Of a stretch of DNA of 9,764 bases, positions 6,911-9,764 are shown piece after piece. The stretch spans positions 1 through 9,764 of the forward strand of contig CALBSZ010000574.1 of NCBI GenBank assembly GCA_937967665.1, written 5' to 3'. The first letter of the stretch is position 1, and every line of letters starts with the position of its first letter. The DNA comes from an uncultured Planctomycetaceae bacterium (GTDB lineage Bacteria; Planctomycetota; Planctomycetia; Pirellulales; Pirellulaceae). Below the pieces are notes generated by a model, which saw only the letters and a list, made by a program, of their open reading frames with translations, was not told the origin of the DNA and did no database searches. A program made the translations under genes and the position numbers.

Positions 6911-8359
6911 CTACTCCAATTGCTCCACCAAACGCTGCAACTCGTCACGCCCATCTTGAAATTTCCGCCAGGTATCCGGGTCACTTTCGTAATCTCGCGG
7001 CCCGAGAAACCCCGCGGGGAAACTCAGGACCGAGTTCCGGAGTCGCCGGCAGACGCCGAGGATTTCTCGGTCGGAGCCATGCTCGACGGCGTAGGTGTCG
7101 TAAAACGCTTCGAAGCCCAGCAGCCACTGTACGCTGCGATCCCAATCCCACCGGTCCGGTTCCCCGGACGGCTGAAAGAAACCTTGCAGGGTTTTCCTGG
7201 TGACCTGGATCCGAGGCACTTCCATTGCCGAGCGATCTGAGGGCAGGAGGCGGGAAAGCGGTGACAACACGCGGTTCGCCGCGGGCCAGGGCGCGGTCAT
7301 TGCGGCGCGCAGTTGATTCAGTTCCGGGCGGTCCGTTCCCGCCAACCGACTCATGGCCAGCGACCAGGATCCCCAGTCGTAGCTCCCTGCAGAGTTACCA
7401 CGTTCCCGGCGATGACTGCGGTGCGCGAGACGATGGTGGCAACTGTAACAACTGTACTCGGCGAATTCGGGCCAGACATGGCGATACTCGCCATCGCGCT
7501 GATCTTCGCGGGCTCGCTGGGACTCGTCAACGCGCTGTTCCAAGAGCTCCAAGTGTGCATTCAAGGTCGTCCGCTGCCCCGCCAACCAGTGTTCCGCGCG
7601 GGATTCGTCGGCTTGTGGCGCCCAATGATTTGGGAGGCTGGCGTAGTAGGCAGCGAATTCGAATCGGAGCGGCGGATGTCCCGCGGCAATCAGATCGTGG
7701 GTCACGACACGTCGAGTCGCCGACGCGGTTTCCGTCGCATCGATCTCACCCACATGGCAACTCGCGCAGGTCGCGGCGCGTGATAACAAGGGCCGGGTCT
7801 CGCGGAAGCCGAGTTCCCGCTTGCGGTCGCTCGACAGTGTCAACCATTCCGGTTGCGTGTGTTCCACCAGCCAGTTCCCAGCGGCGCCGTGACACGACTC
7901 GCAACTAACGCCCCATACGGGATCGGACACGAGTGGCTGCGCTGGTTGCGGAGTTGCATGGCAGGCGTTGCAGTTCTGTTGCAGGTACTTGCGGTACGCA
8001 TCATCGCGTTTGACCGCCTCCGCATTCAATCTGCCGACCATCGCCACAGCCGCGGGGTCGAACAGTACGCGGTATGCCGCGGCATGCGGGTCGTCCTGCC
8101 ACCAGACGTGAAAAGATCGTCGCCATGGCTGGACTGTATGCGTCGAACTTCCGTGGCAACCCGTCGCCGCGCAGCTTCGCGTGCCGACGAACTGCGAAAC
8201 GCCACTGGTCGAGTTCAACTGTGCGGCAATATGAACAGACGAAGCCGCGAACGCCAACGTTGCCAACACCAGCACGCGTGCGGATCGCGTCGACCGGTAC
8301 CGGCAGAGTCGCCAGCTTGCCTGGTCTTGGTTAATGGACATGGGAACGCGTTTCAACAT
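6911..8359 (-). CDS. Exported cytochrome c554-like multihaem protein (five haem motifs)
   Basis: Periplasmic c-type cytochrome of 482 residues. A Sec-type signal with a long basic N-region and hydrophobic core (about 26-46, ending near HIAAQ) directs export. Haem sites: C63-X4-C68-H69 (an unusual CX4CH), then CXXCH at 130-134, 153-157, 198-202 and 304-308. The spacing and the GHPPLRFEFAAYY segment (227-239) recall the cytochrome c554 / multihaem families; distal histidine ligands are plentiful, as in bis-His haems. The last 170 residues have no haem and are Arg/Trp-rich, with no function recognised. It may relay electrons between the larger cytochrome encoded upstream and a membrane partner. 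ATG 8359 gives a 29-bp overlap with the upstream gene; the in-frame ATG at 8341 (11-bp overlap) is equally possible and still leaves a signal peptide. Neither has a strong ribosome site. An enzymatic role is not excluded. Confidence 0.88.
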   Translation of the reverse strand: MLKRVPMSINQDQASWRLCRYRSTRSARVLVLATLAFAASSVHIAAQLNSTSGVSQFVGTRSCAATGCHGSSTHTVQPWRRSFHVWWQDDPHAAAYRVLFDPAAVAMVGRLNAEAVKRDDAYRKYLQQNCNACHATPQPAQPLVSDPVWGVSCESCHGAAGNWLVEHTQPEWLTLSSDRKRELGFRETRPLLSRAATCASCHVGEIDATETASATRRVVTHDLIAAGHPPLRFEFAAYYASLPNHWAPQADESRAEHWLAGQRTTLNAHLELLEQRVDESQRAREDQRDGEYRHVWPEFAEYSCYSCHHRLAHRSHRRERGNSAGSYDWGSWSLAMSRLAGTDRPELNQLRAAMTAPWPAANRVLSPLSRLLPSDRSAMEVPRIQVTRKTLQGFFQPSGEPDRWDWDRSVQWLLGFEAFYDTYAVEHGSDREILGVCRRLRNSVLSFPAGFLGPRDYESDPDTWRKFQDGRDELQRLVEQLE

Positions 8360-9764
8360 TGTCGTGCTCGGCGAAAGGTGACTCGTGGTGCGGCCCTACG
8401 CCGTGCTGCACCTGCGGGACCGAGCCGACTCCAGGCTGTTTCAGACTCAATTCGCCGTGCCGCAACGCATGCAAACTCGACAAATCCGTCGCAGGTCTCT
8501 GCGGCAGTCGACGATCGGTGTGATAGCGATGACAAGTCATGCACTCGCTACGCGTTCCCGAAAACGGCACTTCAGCGCTCACGACATCGGTATGGCATTC
8601 GACGCAACTATCCAGTCCCCGAATCATCACGGTGTCCTGATCCGGCTGCTGCTGCGAGTTACCAGGATAGGCCTGGGGGTGGCAGTGCTGGCAGTCGACA
8701 ATCTGGTGCGATCGATGATGAAACCCGGAATGCTGAAACCAACTGGCCGGTATTCGCGGAGTGACGTTATCGGAAAAGTCCGTCTGCTGCTCATTCAAGT
8801 CGTGACACTTCTGGCAACCCTGTTCCGTCTGCAGCAGCGGCAACAGGGCCTTCTCGACCTCGCTGGGAAATCGCGCATCGCGTTCCTCGCCTGTGGGGTT
8901 CCAGCCCCAGCGCGGACCTGGAATGGGTTGCGGCGGACGCGGCGTGGTTTCGTCCGCCGCCTGCTCCATCAAGAAAGTCCTGGCGATGTTGCTGGCAACC
9001 GCCGCTTGCACCGCGGGGATCGAGATCCCATGTGGGACATCGGCGATATCCTGGCCGGCGCGATACTGCAGCGGATGGCAGGCCTGGCAGTGCGCATCGT
9101 ACGTGATCGGCAACATGAACTCGCCGTCACTACCGGGTCGAATCTTGCCGGCCAGCCTTCCTGCGGTATCGTCCCGCTGATGGCAGGATGCGCAGGTCAA
9201 CTGAATCGCCGCGCTGTCTTCTTGTCCGGCCACACGATAGGCGTCACGCCAATCGTCGTCAGGCAAGTCTTCCAGCGTCATGGCGCCGCGCGTGGTGCCC
9301 GTTTTTGTTAATCCGGCGGTCATGTGAAGGTGATGATTGAATTTGACGTTGCCAGTATCGGCGACGAGCGACGCGAACTGCGGATGCTGCCCCGGCGCGA
9401 AGGCCGTCACCTGTGATCTGTCCTCACTGAGTTCGGGAGCGTTTGTGAGTCGGATTGCGGCAAGGTCACGATGGCAATCCAGGCAGACGTGGTCGCTGAC
9501 GCGTGTCAGGTCGGCTTCGACACCGCGATGATCCCGATGGCAGGAAGAACAGCCCATATCGGCGCTCACTTCGAGTTTCGTCATGTCGGCGTGATGGGTT
9601 GTGGCTTCTGGGTGGCAGACACTGCATTTTGCGGCATTGGCCACCTGGACGCCCTCCCAGGCAGCCCCCCAGGCCTGCGGTTGAATGGCCTGAAAATCCG
9701 TATGACACTCGTGACAGCGTGTTTCGAGTGCCGCGTGCGCGCGGCACAGGGGTCCGTGAGAATA
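8331..9764 (-). CDS. Large multihaem cytochrome c, at least ten CXXCH motifs (5' partial)
   Basis: The frame is open to the right edge, so the gene starts outside the window. A GTG at 9644 would make a plausible start but cuts off a real haem site just upstream. Numbering from the first full codon (9762-9764), 477 residues are visible, with CXXCH at 17-21, 47-51, 72-76, 94-98, 191-195, 226-230, 317-321, 358-362, 387-391 and 408-412. The first visible residues (YSHGPLCRAHAALE) match the style of exported multihaem cytochromes whose first haem follows such a segment, so only a signal peptide and a short stretch may be missing. Many extra histidines (HH, HTD, RDH) could be distal ligands. The tail after the last haem is His/Pro-rich and haem-free. 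It probably acts as a periplasmic electron wire or store; extracellular transfer is possible but unproven. It overlaps the next cytochrome gene by 11-29 bp, indicating translational coupling. Confidence 0.9.
   Translation of the reverse strand, partial: YSHGPLCRAHAALETRCHECHTDFQAIQPQAWGAAWEGVQVANAAKCSVCHPEATTHHADMTKLEVSADMGCSSCHRDHRGVEADLTRVSDHVCLDCHRDLAAIRLTNAPELSEDRSQVTAFAPGQHPQFASLVADTGNVKFNHHLHMTAGLTKTGTTRGAMTLEDLPDDDWRDAYRVAGQEDSAAIQLTCASCHQRDDTAGRLAGKIRPGSDGEFMLPITYDAHCQACHPLQYRAGQDIADVPHGISIPAVQAAVASNIARTFLMEQAADETTPRPPQPIPGPRWGWNPTGEERDARFPSEVEKALLPLLQTEQGCQKCHDLNEQQTDFSDNVTPRIPASWFQHSGFHHRSHQIVDCQHCHPQAYPGNSQQQPDQDTVMIRGLDSCVECHTDVVSAEVPFSGTRSECMTCHRYHTDRRLPQRPATDLSSLHALRHGELSLKQPGVGSVPQVQHGVGPHHESPFAEHDNVETRSHVH

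Noticed and set aside
7959..7972. TGGCAG...TTGCA resembling a sigma-54 promoter on the + strand
   Set aside because: The spacing between GG and GC is 8 rather than 10 bp, and it lies antisense within a cytochrome gene over a haem motif codon run.
8385..9311. 308-codon + strand open frame opposite the large cytochrome
   Set aside because: The - strand has regularly spaced CXXCH motifs across the whole region; the + frame is a shadow.
9642..9644. GTG at 9644 as the start of the large cytochrome
   Set aside because: The same frame continues upstream to the window edge with another CXXCH (codons at 9702-9716) and a typical multihaem N-terminal segment; a cytoplasmic start without a signal peptide would not make a c-type cytochrome.

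Overview
The window looks like a GC-rich chromosomal segment from a bacterium with elaborate respiratory chemistry. The multihaem cytochromes, the sigma-54 response regulator and the fused redox proteins would suit Planctomycetota or a related lineage, but that placement is inference from protein style, not from a marker gene. No mobile elements, tRNA, rRNA or CRISPR arrays were seen. The window is almost fully coding.

Left part, + strand (1-1373): the last codons of an upstream gene, probably a sensor kinase, are followed after 2 bp by a complete NtrC-type response regulator (receiver, sigma-54-activating AAA+ domain, Fis-type helix-turn-helix). This unit converges on everything else. The 121-bp gap at 1374-1494 holds only a short GC hairpin.

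Right part, - strand (9764 down to 1495): five tightly packed genes read leftwards as one probable operon. In transcription order they are: (1) an exported multihaem cytochrome c with at least ten CXXCH sites, whose 5' end lies beyond the right edge; (2) an exported cytochrome c554-like protein with five haem sites, one of them a CX4CH; (3) a NuoE-NuoF fusion, i.e. an NADH-oxidising flavin/Fe-S subunit of the HoxF type; (4) an 838-residue protein joining a NuoG/HoxU-like ferredoxin head, two cyclic-nucleotide-binding domains and a four-cluster DmsB/NrfC-like ferredoxin tail; (5) a two-helix potassium channel with cytoplasmic RCK domains, overlapping gene 4 by ATGA.

Working model (inference): the NuoEF and NuoG-like/CNB proteins form a cytoplasmic NAD(H) dehydrogenase. 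Its electron wire is interrupted by two cyclic-nucleotide sensor domains, and its DmsB-like tail would normally dock to a membrane quinone/cytochrome subunit (NrfD-like), which is not in the window and may lie further right. The two exported cytochromes would be the periplasmic end of the chain. The co-translated K+ channel, whose RCK fold often binds NAD(H) or nucleotides, would link ion flux to the same redox state. No hydrogenase, formate dehydrogenase or other catalytic subunit is visible. The combination of cNMP sensing inside an Fe-S electron-transfer subunit, NADH dehydrogenase, multihaem cytochromes and K+ channel is the candidate undescribed system.
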